A DNA stretch of 64,000 nucleotides, taken from the NCBI GenBank assembly GCA_963678705.1, contig OY783216.1:7564001-7628000 (forward strand), written 5' to 3'. Both the position numbers and the translations under genes were made by a program. Below, piece after piece: positions 56,701 through 64,000 of this stretch (position 1 is the first letter of the stretch; every line of letters begins with the position of its first letter). Source of the DNA: Panorpa germanica. Its lineage: Eukaryota > Arthropoda > Insecta > Mecoptera > Panorpidae. The notes below the pieces were generated by a model that was given only the letters and a program-made list of their open reading frames with translations, was not told the origin of the DNA and ran no database searches.

Positions 56701-59700
56701 TAGGAATTAAGACATAGGACATAAGCCCATTCTTATAGGTCTAATTTACAGGTCCATAACCTACCTATACTTATTATTATATTAGGTTTATTGTTCTTTA
56801 TTATTGTTGAGATAATAATTTGATAATGTAATCTGGTACATAAATCTTATACTATTATTAAACGAATATTATCAGTGCATTATTTTCGCCTCGTCGCAGC
56901 CATCGCCATTGTTTTGTGTTGCTGCACCAGAACATTGAGATTATTTTCATATTTAATATCATTTTCAATTTATCTTTTTTACTGATAACAGATTTATTAA
57001 AATAATATCTTTCTGAGATTTGTCACGCTTTTGTATCGTAAACTGCAAGCATAAGTGATATTTCTTAGTTAGGAAGAACTTAATTCTGTACTTCATATTA
57101 ACACATTTTCAACGCCTGCACAAACGAACGGAAAAGAAAATATTTAAATTATTCTTATTTGATTGGTTGAAGAGTAAACATCGATTTATAAAGTCCAGTG
57201 GCGGGAGAAGTAGGGATGAAATAGCTGGTAGTATAGTGTTTTTTGTCGAAAAAGAATTTCTATAATAAAATATTCTTTAAACTTTTTTTCTAACATGTTA
57301 AAAAGTAATTATAATTGTTATATATTGCGTTTAAACATTTTTTTTAATATGCGTTCTGACGGCAGTAACTAAATTGGTCCAACGTCCAACGCAACATCCC
57401 GGAAACAGTTTAAATGTTCTACAGTGCCACGCACACTAGTTTTTGTGGTGTGTAGTACGTTCTAGGTTCACCAGGGGTTTAACCAAATAAAAGGTGACGA
57501 AAGTACGCTTAGTATATAAACCATGGTTCCACATTGGTCTTTACTCTAATCTGGCAATGACAACCTTTAAAGTGGCTAACTTATATAAATATTTTCCAAC
57601 ATAAAACAATATAGAAATTCGGTTAACTTTTAAATATTTACTCTGCAAGAACTGTTCAATATATATTACATATTTTTCTGTACTTCTTTTATTGTTGATC
57701 GATAGTTTAAGGGAACTTGGTTTACAGCGCTTCCTAACGGCATACCTCTTTATTAAGCCTGTCACTTTTCATCAACAACGTTCCCTACTTGCCAGAACAT
57801 TGATATAAACAAATTTCAATCCAAAATACTACAACGAATCGGTTTTTATTATGACATATAAACATGAGCGTATGAGAGAAGTTTGACAGGTGAGCGAAAA
57901 ACTTCAGATTCCATTGTATCACATACTATTTAGTCTACACAAAATCACAAAATAGTAGGAATAGAAAACAAGTGTTTGCCCCTACCTGCGGACGTCCATG
58001 CTTACATACATAATATTTATGCTTTGTTTATTTACAAATCAATGTAATTTAGTGAGTTATTTAGTTCTTGCATAATACTACTTTATGTAAACAAACATTG
58101 ATAATATGTGCGAGCGAGATAGAACATGGTGTATAATCAAATACTTATTCTACTTGTCATCCAAAATTAATATGTAACCCGAATGAGAAAAGATTATTGA
58201 ACAAATGTTTGTACATAGGCCACTGTTATTCTTTTATAAATTTATTTTATTTATTTTATACAATATGTATTAGCAATACAAATTTAACCTAACTTTTTTG
58301 TTTAACATTCTTACATAGTGTACAAATTAATAAATGTATTTCTAAGACAAACAATATATCTAATGCAAATAATAATGATAAATGTACAGTGTAAGAAACT
58401 TAAGAAATGTAACTATAACTTGTGGACTCTGTGAATAAAGATAAGTGTTTATTATCTGTAATAATAATTAGCTTCAAAGAAAATGTCAACTTCGCGGTCT
58501 TCCAGTCATGGTGGAGTCGTGTACTATGTAGTGACAGCACCAAGAAGTCACGCTTGGAGGTTAGGTCATTTGTACAGTACATTTTTGCAAAACTGGTAAT
58601 ATGCTAACGTTTAGTTGTATTTGTTACGTTAGTATAGTATATACATGATGTTTACTGTCTGGTCTGTCTTTTATAAACTCATAATTAAAATGAGACGTCA
58701 CTAAAGAAAATGTTGAAACACACTTTTCTTCAAACTTGACAGGCGAATGAACTCGCTAAGAATACTTTAAAGATTAAATACTTAAGGAAGAGAAATTATG
58801 TCACGAATTTTTTGGACTACGCTATATAATCCCCCTTCTGTTTTATTTTAGGCAACTTATATAACACGACTATTACATTTAATGCAATGTTTGAAAACTG
58901 ATATTTATTGAAGATATGTTTTGTTACAGTCAGGAATCCGGTTGGGACAATCCATTTATACCTGGAGGAGAACTAAGCAGAGAAGCTGAAGAAATTGTTA
59001 ATCGTATGAAAGTTGGTTTACCAATTACACCTGTAGCTACAGAAGCTCCTGAACCTATTGGAGGAGTTTCACCAACTTTGCAACATAAACAAAATGGCAG
59101 CACGCCTGCCGCACCTGCGTCTCCTGGTGCTGACACAGTTGATATACCTGCTAAGATAAACTCAACGGTAAGTTGCACTACATTCTATGACAATATTTTA
59201 AGACAATTTTAGAAAAGATGCAAAAAAAAATTCAAATGTTTTGACCCAACAAATTAGAAACTTTCAAAATTAGTTTTTAGGTTTAAAGGTTTTTAGAATA
59301 TATAAAAAATAATAAATATGACCCTTTTAAATTAAATATTACTAAATTAATTTCATTGCTAAATACTAGAAAACATTAGTAATATTACTGATCTGCCTCA
59401 AAGTTCAAACAGATGTAGTTAACTGAATACAGGAAATTAAATTCCAGTAATAATAGAGAATTAATATATTCGATTCTCCATTCATTCAATAATATATTGT
59501 GCTGTAATACAGGTGTGTCAATCAGTCAATCAATTGAGTGTTCTTAACAATATATTTGTTTTTCAGTCGTTATCTAGCGCCGCACCATCTGCAGGAAATA
59601 GAAATGGAACTCCAGCATCTTCAGGTCCTCAAACGCAGAGTCCTCGAAACAATTCAGTACCCGTTACAACAGAAGTCCAACATACAACGTTGTCACCTCC

Positions 59701-59773
59701 AGCAGCGCCCCAAACTGCGGAGCACGTTGTTTTGAAAAAGAAACCGAAATGTAAATGTTGCGTTATTCAATAA
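17617..59773 (+). CDS. Four-exon C-terminal part of a CaaX-box membrane-anchored protein (spliced span)
   Basis: The join 17617-17772, 44773-44928, 58930-59167 and 59567-59773 gives 754 coding bases plus a stop. The first exon needs two bases from an unseen upstream exon, so the protein is 5'-partial here, with about 251 residues visible. Every junction is AG/GT and the phases (2, 2, 0) link without a stop. The sequence is rich in Pro, Ser, Thr and Gly, with an acidic N-terminal part, and I see no transmembrane segment. One short amphipathic patch in exon 3 (ELSREAEEIVNRMKVG) is the likeliest folded piece. The last residues, KKKPKCKCCVIQ, form a polybasic run, a cysteine next to the CaaX cysteine, and CVIQ; terminal Gln normally favours farnesylation. 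This tail layout recalls paralemmins and some Ras-type proteins. I do not recognise the gene itself, and a paralemmin relation is only a guess. Confidence 0.85.
18100..18420. other. Possible hAT-like and CpG-rich element fragments in intron 1
   Basis: CCGTCCGCACATGGGTCGAC at 18101 and CAGAGATGTACACAAATACT at 18229 look like element termini. The CAGAG start followed by a self-complementary ACTTTTCAAAAGT is usual for hAT-type MITEs. No matching opposite ends were found, so both are fragments at best. Confidence 0.3.
19522..20078 (-). mobile_element. Long-TIR MITE, copy B, opposite orientation
   Basis: This is the same family as copy A, reversed. It begins CTTAGAGCACATATATATGG and ends ATATACTCTAAG. 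It is preceded by GAATTATT (19514-19521) and followed by AAATTATT. The interior shares the CTCGTCTGTCGGTAAA and ACTCATGAACGCC segments with copy A. It has no coding capacity. Confidence 0.87.
20396..21182. mobile_element. About 0.8-kb non-autonomous TIR element
   Basis: The left end TTTGCTAGTTTGAAAGCGGG is matched by the inverse of the right end (TTGCCAGCTTGAAAGCGGGG), and both continue into GTC. GTA lies directly outside each end and may be the target duplication. The interior shows no transposase-like frame. A degenerate MADF-domain segment lies only about 300 bases further right and may derive from a related autonomous element. Confidence 0.7.
21499..21588 (+). pseudogene. Degenerate MADF-domain fragment
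   Basis: The frame reads DNDLLISLEEQKPVLWEKAV followed by ELYKNRVAT and a stop. The pattern Leu-Ile...Glu/Gln-x-Pro-x-Leu-Trp...Tyr-Lys is the start of a MADF DNA-binding domain. Such domains occur in Adf-1-like host proteins and in the second protein of PIF/Harbinger elements. Only about 30 residues are in frame; the next helix (usually after Lys-x-x-Ala-Trp) is lost. No intact neighbour exists, so this is a relic. Confidence 0.5.
22429..23067 (-). mobile_element. ATGGGCTTGTG MITE, copy 3 (full length)
   Basis: It begins ATGGGCTTGTGTCCTATGTC and ends GAAGACACAAGCCCAT, a terminal inverted repeat of about 15 bases. At 639 bp it is one of the best preserved copies, with all family landmarks. 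The immediate flanks are gaatta and tggtg, and no clean target duplication is evident. It lies in intron 1. Confidence 0.9.
23450..23778 (-). repeat. Dispersed repeat B, copy 2
   Basis: This is the inverted partner of the 7.8-kb copy, beginning GTGTCAGGAATAATTAGGAT and ending near AGGGCAATATCGCTAACA. It lies in intron 1. Confidence 0.75.
25620..26007 (+). promoter_or_regulatory. Candidate internal promoter and non-coding first exon
   Basis: Against a strongly AT-rich intron, 25640-25800 is unusually CpG-dense (gatcgcggaccgccgagc, attcggcttcggg). It contains an initiator-like ACAGT at 25662. Downstream there is almost no ATG; the one near 25911 is followed directly by TGA. A donor-like cttcttg|gtaaat occurs at 26008. 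Spliced to exon 2 it would give a 163-codon short isoform from ATG 44882. No TATA box or good downstream promoter element was found at the expected distance. The call is inference from composition only. Confidence 0.35.
27786..28222. mobile_element. Foldback element with about 125-bp inverted arms
   Basis: The left arm (27786-27910) and right arm (28095-28222) are imperfect inverted copies. They share TTATTCGATATAGC, ACACCTTTTGTTTTGAA, TACAAATCT and ACGTAATATACATTATAC. The centre is about 185 bp of AT-rich DNA. No target duplication could be fixed because the outer flanks are AT-rich. There is no ORF, and the superfamily is unknown. Confidence 0.8.
29797..29935 (+). repeat. Dispersed GCGACATAAACATGCGAC repeat, copy 1
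   Basis: ACTAGTGCGACATAAACATG recurs 107 bases downstream (ACTAGAGCGACATAAACATG), and the segment between (ACATTTATATATTTTTATTC, TAAGTTGACATTATTTAGA) recurs at 49.4 kb. The layout suggests a short element with direct subterminal repeats. Confidence 0.6.
30724..30773. repeat. 17-bp tandem triplication
   Basis: AAGGTTCTAAAAAAACT is repeated three times (30724, 30741, 30758); the last unit is one A shorter. It lies in intron 1, with no evident function. Confidence 0.95.
31605..32023 (+). mobile_element. ATGGGCTTGTG MITE, copy 4 (right two thirds only)
   Basis: It starts abruptly at the family-internal ATGCATTTTAACGTCAG and runs to GGACACAAGCCCAT. The first 190 or so bases of the family consensus are absent. 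A separate left-end fragment in the same orientation begins 750 bases downstream. Confidence 0.88.
32774..33075 (+). mobile_element. ATGGGCTTGTG MITE, copy 5 (left part only)
   Basis: It starts ATGGGCTTGTGTATTCATT and follows the family through TATTGGCG, GATATAGCAATTAA and CGGCCATATTTATGACGTA. It then passes into a segment resembling the rearranged middle of copy 2 (AGTTCTGTGTTxAATATGCTA), after which similarity ends. The shared odd middle marks copies 2 and 5 as a subfamily. Confidence 0.8.
33744..33926. mobile_element. Small TIR element, copy 2
   Basis: It begins CGAGAGTTCAGCGGCGACTC, shares ATACTTAAAA and the AAATAAGGTAAAATTCATTA / TCGTAT interior with the 13.25-kb copy, and ends TTTTTTAAGTATAAGTCGAT. 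It is longer because of an extra central segment (33782-33828). Confidence 0.6.
36964..37045 (+). mobile_element. Possible tRNA-derived SINE head
   Basis: CGTCGTCGAGGTGGTTGAGT resembles the 5' end and A box of tRNA-derived SINEs. AATGTTCCAAGTG about 45 bases later is a weak B-box match, and a TTTGTTTGTTTG run follows. The B box is degenerate and no second copy was found in this window, so the call is tentative. An intact tRNA is excluded because no cloverleaf forms. Confidence 0.3.
37256..37345. repeat. Hairpin with 35-bp arms and 20-base loop
   Basis: The left arm starts ATTCTCGGCGACT and ends AGAGAAGGAAGG; the right arm (37311-37345) is its inverse with two mismatches. A transcript would fold into a 90-base hairpin, the size of an animal microRNA precursor, although the pairing is unusually perfect for one. 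It could equally be a foldback relic. Confidence 0.85.
38034..38636 (-). mobile_element. ATGGGCTTGTG MITE, copy 6
   Basis: This reverse-orientation copy has ATAGGCTTGTGTACTATATA at the left and GGACACAAGCCGAT at the right. It lacks the short outer block between the TIR and the TATATATTG motif that copy 3 has. All internal landmarks are present. It lies in intron 1. Confidence 0.88.
38637..43235. other. Intron 1 stretch without recognised exon
   Basis: AT-rich, apart from the GC block and hairpin around 40.96-41.06 kb and a moderately GC-rich interval at 41.34-41.72 kb. No family was identified. Confidence 0.4.
41027..41057. repeat. Perfect 13-bp hairpin
   Basis: GGTTTCAATACCT, five bases, then AGGTATTGAAACC. 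It follows a GC-rich block (40960-41025, including GGCCCCAGGCGATCGCCCC) that stands out in the AT-rich intron. Its origin is unknown. Confidence 0.85.
43239..43706. mobile_element. 468-bp MITE with TGCCGGTTTCA ends and TAA target repeat
   Basis: The left end TGCCGGTTTCACACCAGAGA matches the inverse of the right end (TGCCGGTTTCATACCAGAGA) at 19 of 20 bases. TAA flanks both sides (43236-43238 and 43707-43709). A 3-bp TWA duplication is characteristic of PIF/Harbinger elements, so that superfamily is the best guess. The interior is dominated by AAAACA/TGTTTT-rich sequence with a 31-bp tandem triplication. Open frames in this stretch are repeat artefacts. Confidence 0.88.
43273..43364. repeat. 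31-bp tandem triplication inside the 43.2-kb MITE
   Basis: Units start at 43273, 43304 and 43335, each with the pattern CAAAAAACAAAACAAATACA then TGTTTTG. The units are nearly identical and each is itself close to self-complementary, so the array could fold into hairpins. Confidence 0.92.
44773..44928 (+). CDS. Coding exon 2 in window (Ser/Pro-rich)
   Basis: The acceptor is ttttctttacag and the donor is ag|gtaact, giving 156 bases. The first base completes the Glu codon begun in the previous exon and the last two (ag) join t of the next exon to give Ser. The reading starts IERSKVRVSFFQSSRPQCVS, passes through a Pro/Thr/Ser run, and ends GFPYLDIMNADPPQLPTYDRQA. The exon is clearly GC-richer than the surrounding introns. 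An in-frame ATG at 44882 could start a short isoform of 163 codons if transcription begins at the candidate promoter inside the preceding intron. No named domain is recognised. Confidence 0.85.
45288..45345 (+). repeat. 58-bp dispersed repeat, copy 1
   Basis: GTGGGGGTAGAAAAAT, then CAAAAGACCGACAACAGCCC, recurs with few changes at 52.8 kb in the same direction. It is too short to classify. Confidence 0.7.
45346..50858. other. Intron 2 stretch without recognised exon
   Basis: A CpG-richer interval at 46195-46350 (CCCGAAGCTTGTCCCGCGCTG) is unexplained and might be regulatory. Apart from the GCGAC repeat at 49.4 kb, the rest is AT-rich. Confidence 0.4.
49371..49490 (+). repeat. Dispersed GCGAC repeat, copy 2
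   Basis: It begins CCTGGTACACACTAGTGCGA and then follows the 29.8-kb copy through ATGCGACATTCAACATTTAT and ATAAGTTGACGTTATTTAGA. The GGTACACACTAG start is a plausible element terminus. Confidence 0.6.
50859..51494 (+). mobile_element. ATGGGCTTGTG MITE, copy 7 (full length)
   Basis: It begins ATAGGCTTGTGTCTTCATTT and ends GGACACAAGCCCAT. It is followed by TAAATAAAC and preceded by GATTA, compatible with a short T/A-rich target. It contains the family's nested palindrome GGTTAGTAACCTTACAC. It lies in intron 2. Confidence 0.9.
51495..54447. other. Intron 2 stretch without recognised exon
   Basis: The interval 52430-52770 is richer in CpG and repeats ACGAACACGAACG-like and TTTGATTCGA motifs, and 53160-53290 is GC-rich (CGCAAGCGCGCGGTCGCGAAG). 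Both could be element fragments or regulatory DNA. Neither has coding signs. Confidence 0.4.
52815..52873 (+). repeat. 58-bp dispersed repeat, copy 2
   Basis: GTGGGGGTAGAAAAAT, then TCAAAAGACCGATAACAGCC. Partner of the copy at 45.3 kb. Confidence 0.7.
54448..55036 (+). mobile_element. ATGGGCTTGTG MITE, copy 8
   Basis: It begins ATGGCTTGTGTCCTCATTT and ends GACACAAGCCCAT. A TAA on each side (TTTAA|ATGG and CCAT|TAAATA) fits a 3-bp target duplication. Just before the right end it lacks the TATAGTACACTTTTATAG block found in copies 7 and 9. It lies in intron 2. Confidence 0.9.
56101..56730 (+). mobile_element. ATGGGCTTGTG MITE, copy 9 (full length)
   Basis: It begins ATGGGCTTGTGTCCTCATTT and ends GGACATAAGCCCAT at 630 bp. 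It is closely similar to copies 7 and 8, all in the same direction within 6 kb, which suggests a young burst. It lies in intron 2. Confidence 0.9.
56731..58929. other. Intron 2 end, no recognised feature
   Basis: AT-rich up to the exon 3 acceptor. Small open frames on both strands have no recognisable content. Confidence 0.4.
58930..59167 (+). CDS. Coding exon 3 in window (short helical patch, then Ala/Pro-rich linker)
   Basis: The acceptor is ttttgttacag and the donor is acg|gtaagt, giving 238 bases and ending in phase 0. The reading begins QESGWDNPFIPGGELSREAE, continues EIVNRMKVGLPITP, and then becomes a low-complexity linker (TEAPEPIGGVSPT, STPAAPASPGAD) ending AKINST. The first 34 residues are the most conserved-looking part of the protein, with aromatic and Gly residues followed by an amphipathic helix. 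Without splicing, an open frame would run to a stop at 59212, so the donor matters for calling the end. It is a perfect match to the GTAAGT consensus. Confidence 0.88.
59567..59773 (+). CDS. Terminal coding exon with CaaX box
   Basis: The acceptor is tttgtttttcag; 68 codons are followed by TAA at 59771-59773. The reading starts SLSSAAPSAGNRNGTPASSG and is Ser/Pro/Thr/Asn-rich up to HVVLKKKPKCKCCVIQ. The final CVIQ is a prenylation motif. The adjacent Cys is a typical palmitoylation site, and the KKKPK run would add electrostatic membrane binding. Intron 3 is only 399 bases, much shorter than the other two. The stop and tail are unambiguous, so the gene's 3' end lies in the window. Confidence 0.9.
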   Translation, partial: SLSSAAPSAGNRNGTPASSGPQTQSPRNNSVPVTTEVQHTTLSPPAAPQTAEHVVLKKKPKCKCCVIQ

Positions 59774-62700
59774 AAGTACCCAACCAGCTGAACGAGTCAA
59801 CTTCAGAAAAGAAAGATAACAAATAACTAAGAAACAAAACCGGAACCGACAGAGAGGTACAAACATACAAAATATGATGTTAGTAAATTCCTGGTTGGTT
59901 TGTAATAAATACAAAAGTATCGGATCGTTTTTTAATACTTATAGTTCTATATATTTAGCTTTTTTTACAAACTGCTTTTTGCATAATATATTGTTACTTT
60001 TACAACCCAGTGGAAAGGAAGGACTATTCTAAACTATAGCTGTTTATATTTTTATAACGCTAAAATATTAATTATAATAATTTAGTTATCTTTTAGCTTT
60101 AGCAATTAGATTGAACTTAATTGTGTAATGTTTGAATCATCGATAAGTTTGTTTGTGTCTTTGCTACAGTAGGTTTAAGTCTATGGTATATATGAACAGA
60201 GAGCAATATTATATTCATTGATTTTTTAGGATACTTTTGTATTTATTCGAAAGTTTAATATTAATCTGATTTTAACAAGATTCAAGCTATATCACTCTAT
60301 TAGTAAATAAGATTTTTTTTAATATATAAAAAACATAATTTTATAAAAATGAGATTTAAAGATATATTTATAAAATAAAAAGTCTGTTCTACTTTATAAA
60401 TTATTAATGGTTCTTGTCAACCTTAAAATATTATTAACTGATTTGTATTTAGTTCACATTAAATAAAAACAAAGTTATCATTTTCAGAAATGTAATAAAA
60501 CATATTCGTAAAGAATTTTAGTTTTAAACCAATTCGTTGTCTTGTGTCACAATAAACATGTTATCATTAAATTAAAACTAATTTCATTTATGAATATAAT
60601 TTCTACTATTAATGTTATGTAATAATTGCAAAAACAAATTGTAAAAATGTAAAGCATAAAAAGTAACATTTGTAAATTAACGACTCTGTCCTGTTTTGTT
60701 ATTTAACAATCAAACTGCTACCTTCTTAGCAGTCGATATAACAAAATCGCAAAATTAAGCTTGATTTAGTACAATACTAAGATGAATGTTACTTAGCATA
60801 AAAGTGGCATTGTTGTATGATATTTATTAATAAATTGTTCTTGTGACTGAATGTTGTATACTGTCTCAAAAAGTTAAAACTATATCTAATTATTATCTAA
60901 GATTCAATAGCTGTATGAATTCTTCCAGAAGAACTTAGATACAGAATTATTGATTTTAAATCTGACACCTATGCTGTTGAGATGAAGGTATTCCAATATT
61001 CAAGCCAAGTGAAACAATTTTGTATCGTGTAAGATTAAAATGACAATAGTCGCAAGATAATGGATATCTGTATGCTTAGACACAAATGCAGACGGTAAAG
61101 TGAGGCCTGGATTACGATACGTGATAATATACTAGTTTATATGTTGTATATATTTAACTAAACAAGCCCTTTCGTTGAAAATACAAAAAAAAAAGTAAAT
61201 TTTCATTTGAATATTTTTATCAAAGAATTTTATGAATTGTATAAAATAATAAATAAAAATAAAGTAGTAAAATAAAAGATTATCGATCACTGACAATTTT
61301 TAAAATTTTAAATATATGTAGTTGACTGAAAATATTAAATTTATTATTTTGGATTTTATTGAATACATAGTTGATCAATTTTTAACTCAGCATTTGTGTA
61401 ATCATGCGAGCAATCGTATATAAGGACAATTGATTTTGCAATTAAGCCATAATTTCACCATTTGTGCAATGCTGTTAGTTTATTTTTAACAATTTTTAAA
61501 TCACAGTAATATAAAAAAAATTGCCTGTGAATTTTTATACAAATAATAATACGAAGTAATAAATTGTATTTACTGACAATTCTTTGGGAAATAATATGTT
61601 GTGTGGCTTACTATTTTAAATCTTTATATATATTTTTTTTCATTTACACTTATTGCTATATTGCAAATTATTATCTAATATAGTAAAAATGAGCATTATA
61701 CAAATAAAACAAATATTTTATCTAATTGCAAATGAAAATGTTCTTACATACGCGTTACATAATTCAAAGAAATTGAGAACACAGACTCCATCTTTTAAAT
61801 TAAATGAGAGTACAGTTTCACATAGAGTTTAAAACCCGAGAATGCAATTTATCATAGAACTTTTGGACTTTGTTTTGCAAAGAGATTAATTTATTGATTG
61901 GCTTGTCTAAATCTAAGAAGGTTTGTAGACAATGTTCTTTCTTCTGTCTTCTGTCTTCTGCCTCTGTGTAATAGTGTACTCATGTAGAACGGTTTAGAAC
62001 TATTTAAAACACAAGAACGTAACGATATTATGTTTTTCTTTGTTATAGTGAAACACTATAACTTATTTCAACATTTCTTTGAATTCCTATCAATTAATTC
62101 CTGCAGAACGTCATCAGCAGAATGTAGTTATGCTAAAAGATGTATCCTAGCACCTTTAAGATCTAAATCATTGCACCATTTAAAGAAAAAATGCAAGTCT
62201 ACTATTTTATTGATAGAATTGTTCGAGGGGGAAATATTAACGTTACGTGTATTTTTGATATTAAAACGAAAATTATCTCATTTTTATTAAAATTCTAAAA
62301 AAATATTTAAAGTTTAAATTATCCATAATAATATAATTTCATTTTCTACAGAACACATTAATTTTCAAGTCAAGTGATATTTTTTTACTTTAAATTAGTT
62401 GCTTCGTATCCAAACACTAAATTGTTCGTGAAGTCGTCATTACTTTCCTAAAATTACTAAATTATTAAAAATTAACTTATTTTGGAATTGGGGACGTGTA
62501 TTATTATTGTAAAAATTTAAATATAGTAATATTTGTATTATTGTAATATAATAATTATATAAAATACAATTATATATTGCTTTCCTTGTCAAATTTATTA
62601 ACAAATATATATTTAAAGAGAAATCAAACGCTATATAAATATATTTGCATTAAGTAATGCATTTTATTATTATATTATCACATGTGAGTGGTACAGTTAT

Positions 62701-63663
62701 TAAACAATAATGTTTTTGTTTTGTGGAATCATAGATAAAATAATACTACAATATTTAAATAGAATGATTATTTTAGTTGTTCACAGTTAAGTAGAATTAG
62801 TATTTAAATTTTAAATATCAAGAAAATTGTCTTATTTATTTTCGTCTTAAATTCAAGCGAAATACAGCAAACCCTCTTTTCATTTATCATCAAATCTATC
62901 TACAACTTCGTTAATAAATATTGAAAATTTATTTTCCTGTACTGTACTTTTAAGTGAATAGCAATAATCAAATATAATTTATCTTGTAAGATAACTTTTC
63001 TTTATGTCGCAGTGCATGACATATATATAGAAAGTATTTTATTTAATAAAATTTATTAAATAGTAAAATATTTGTTTAGAAATTGCACCCATATCTAAAA
63101 CAGGTAATGATGACTACAACTGTTTTGTGCAAAAGATCATTTTTTTGAATTGGCAGCATTAAACGGTAAGTAACTGGATTCATTATTATTTAGTTTATAT
63201 AAATACTTTACAGTTAAACTATACAGTGGCAAAAAGCGTAGAGGCATTGACGCACGTTTGATTTCTAGACTAGCACTATGCGTTTTACCTTCTTGAATTG
63301 TTTGTTAACTTGATCGTTTAAAATGTGTTTGTTGTTAAATATTTACAATATCAGATATTTTGTAATTAAAAATATATAAATTTACTTATTTATTTTTCTA
63401 TCTTGTAGCTTCTGGTAAAAATGATGAAATAAAGATTTTCTTTTATTCAATCAGTAAAATAACATTTAGGTAAAAAAAGAAAAGTAAAATAACATTTTGA
63501 TATGGAACAATTTTTGTTTAATAAAATCTTTATAAATTATTACATGGACTTTTGATTTATTATTAAGTGTAACTTTAAAATTAAGATAATAAGTTAAGGG
63601 TTAGTTGTTTAGCTAATCTCATGCTGCCATCTATTTTATAAATCATGAACTACATAAGTGTAG
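59774..63663 (+). other. 3' UTR of the CaaX gene and AT-rich downstream DNA
   Basis: After the stop there is a long AT-rich stretch with many AATAAA hexamers. Examples lie at 59904-59909, in the stretch 60460-60560 (two), and near 60829. I cannot tell which is used, and several alternative 3' ends are plausible. No second gene, RNA gene or clear mobile element was recognised up to the tandem array at the right edge. Confidence 0.5.
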
Positions 63664-63969
63664 GCTATTATATTGCTGTATAACCGGTGTAAGTATCAGG
63701 GTAGCATAAACGTGTATTACAAATTAACAAAATCAGAAAGCCATTCATGAATTCATTCATTCATTCAATCAGTTATATTGGTATATAACCGGTATAAGTA
63801 TTAGGGTAGCATAAACATGTATTAAAAATTAACAAAATAGCACTGACCAGAAAGTCGATAGTAATTCATTCATGATTATTTATTATTATTTATCAATTGG
63901 CTATATTGGTATATAACCGGTGTAAGTATCAGGGTAGCATAAACGTGTATTATAAATTAACAAAATAGC
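63664..63969 (+). repeat. Tandem array with a 54-bp core, three units, reaching the window edge
   Basis: The cores at 63680-63733, 63785-63838 and 63913-63966 begin ATAACCGGT(G/A)TAAGTAT and end AATTAACAAAAT. Between them are variable spacers containing ATTCATTCAT runs and TATATTGGTAT. The first and third cores resemble each other more than the second. The array may continue beyond the window. Confidence 0.93.
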
Positions 63970-64000
63970 CACACACATAATTATACACACAACATTTTTA

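Larger units (their letters stand above)
44929..58929 (+). other. Intron 2 (14.0 kb)
   Basis: It starts GTAACT and ends TTGTTACAG. It holds three full-length or nearly full-length copies of the ATGGGCTTGTG MITE, all in one orientation, and two copies of a 58-bp dispersed repeat. CpG-richer unexplained patches lie around 46.2-46.4 and 52.4-52.7 kb. No further exon was recognised. Confidence 0.7.

Overview
The window looks like AT-rich nuclear DNA from an arthropod, most likely an insect. Lepidoptera is possible, but the sequence alone does not settle it. It holds many short non-autonomous DNA transposons, Tc1-type and I-clade LINE remnants, tiny coding exons with GT-AG sites, and introns of tens of kilobases. 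There is nothing bacterial: no operons, no ribosome-binding sites, no long ORFs.

Only one host gene is convincing. It lies on the + strand as four exons (17617-17772, 44773-44928, 58930-59167, 59567-59773). All splice sites are canonical and the codon phase is continuous. The introns measure 27.0 kb, 14.0 kb and 0.4 kb. The visible 251 or so residues are the C-terminal part of a low-complexity, Pro/Ser-rich protein. It ends in a polybasic, double-cysteine CaaX box (CVIQ), so it is probably lipid-anchored at the inner membrane face. The 5' exons lie upstream of the window or were not recognised. A CpG-richer patch in intron 1 (about 25.62-26.01 kb) looks like a possible internal promoter with a non-coding first exon.

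The rest is intronic or flanking DNA full of mobile elements. (a) A 0.6-kb MITE family with ends ATGGGCTTGTGTCC has nine copies or fragments in both orientations (2.4, 4.8, 22.4, 31.6, 32.8, 38.0, 50.9, 54.4 and 56.1 kb). (b) Inside the 4.8-kb copy sits a 1674-bp palindromic Tc1-like element, two head-to-head copies of the 3' half of a DD34E transposase gene, flanked by a TA duplication. (c) Two inverted copies of a 0.55-kb long-TIR MITE flank exon 1 (17.0 and 19.5 kb), both beside GAATTATT. (d) Single elements include a 468-bp TAA-flanked MITE at 43.2 kb, a foldback at 27.8 kb, a 0.8-kb TIR element at 20.4 kb, a MADF-domain relic at 21.5 kb and an I-clade LINE tail at 9.1 kb. (e) Tandem arrays include a 21-bp TTTTGTCG minisatellite at 16.65-16.94 kb, a 17-bp repeat at 30.7 kb and a 54-bp-core repeat at the right end. 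Several near-perfect short hairpins complete the picture.

I saw no multi-gene system. The most unusual objects are the palindromic Tc1 dimer nested in a MITE, the paired MITEs around exon 1, and the phased TTTTGTCG array.
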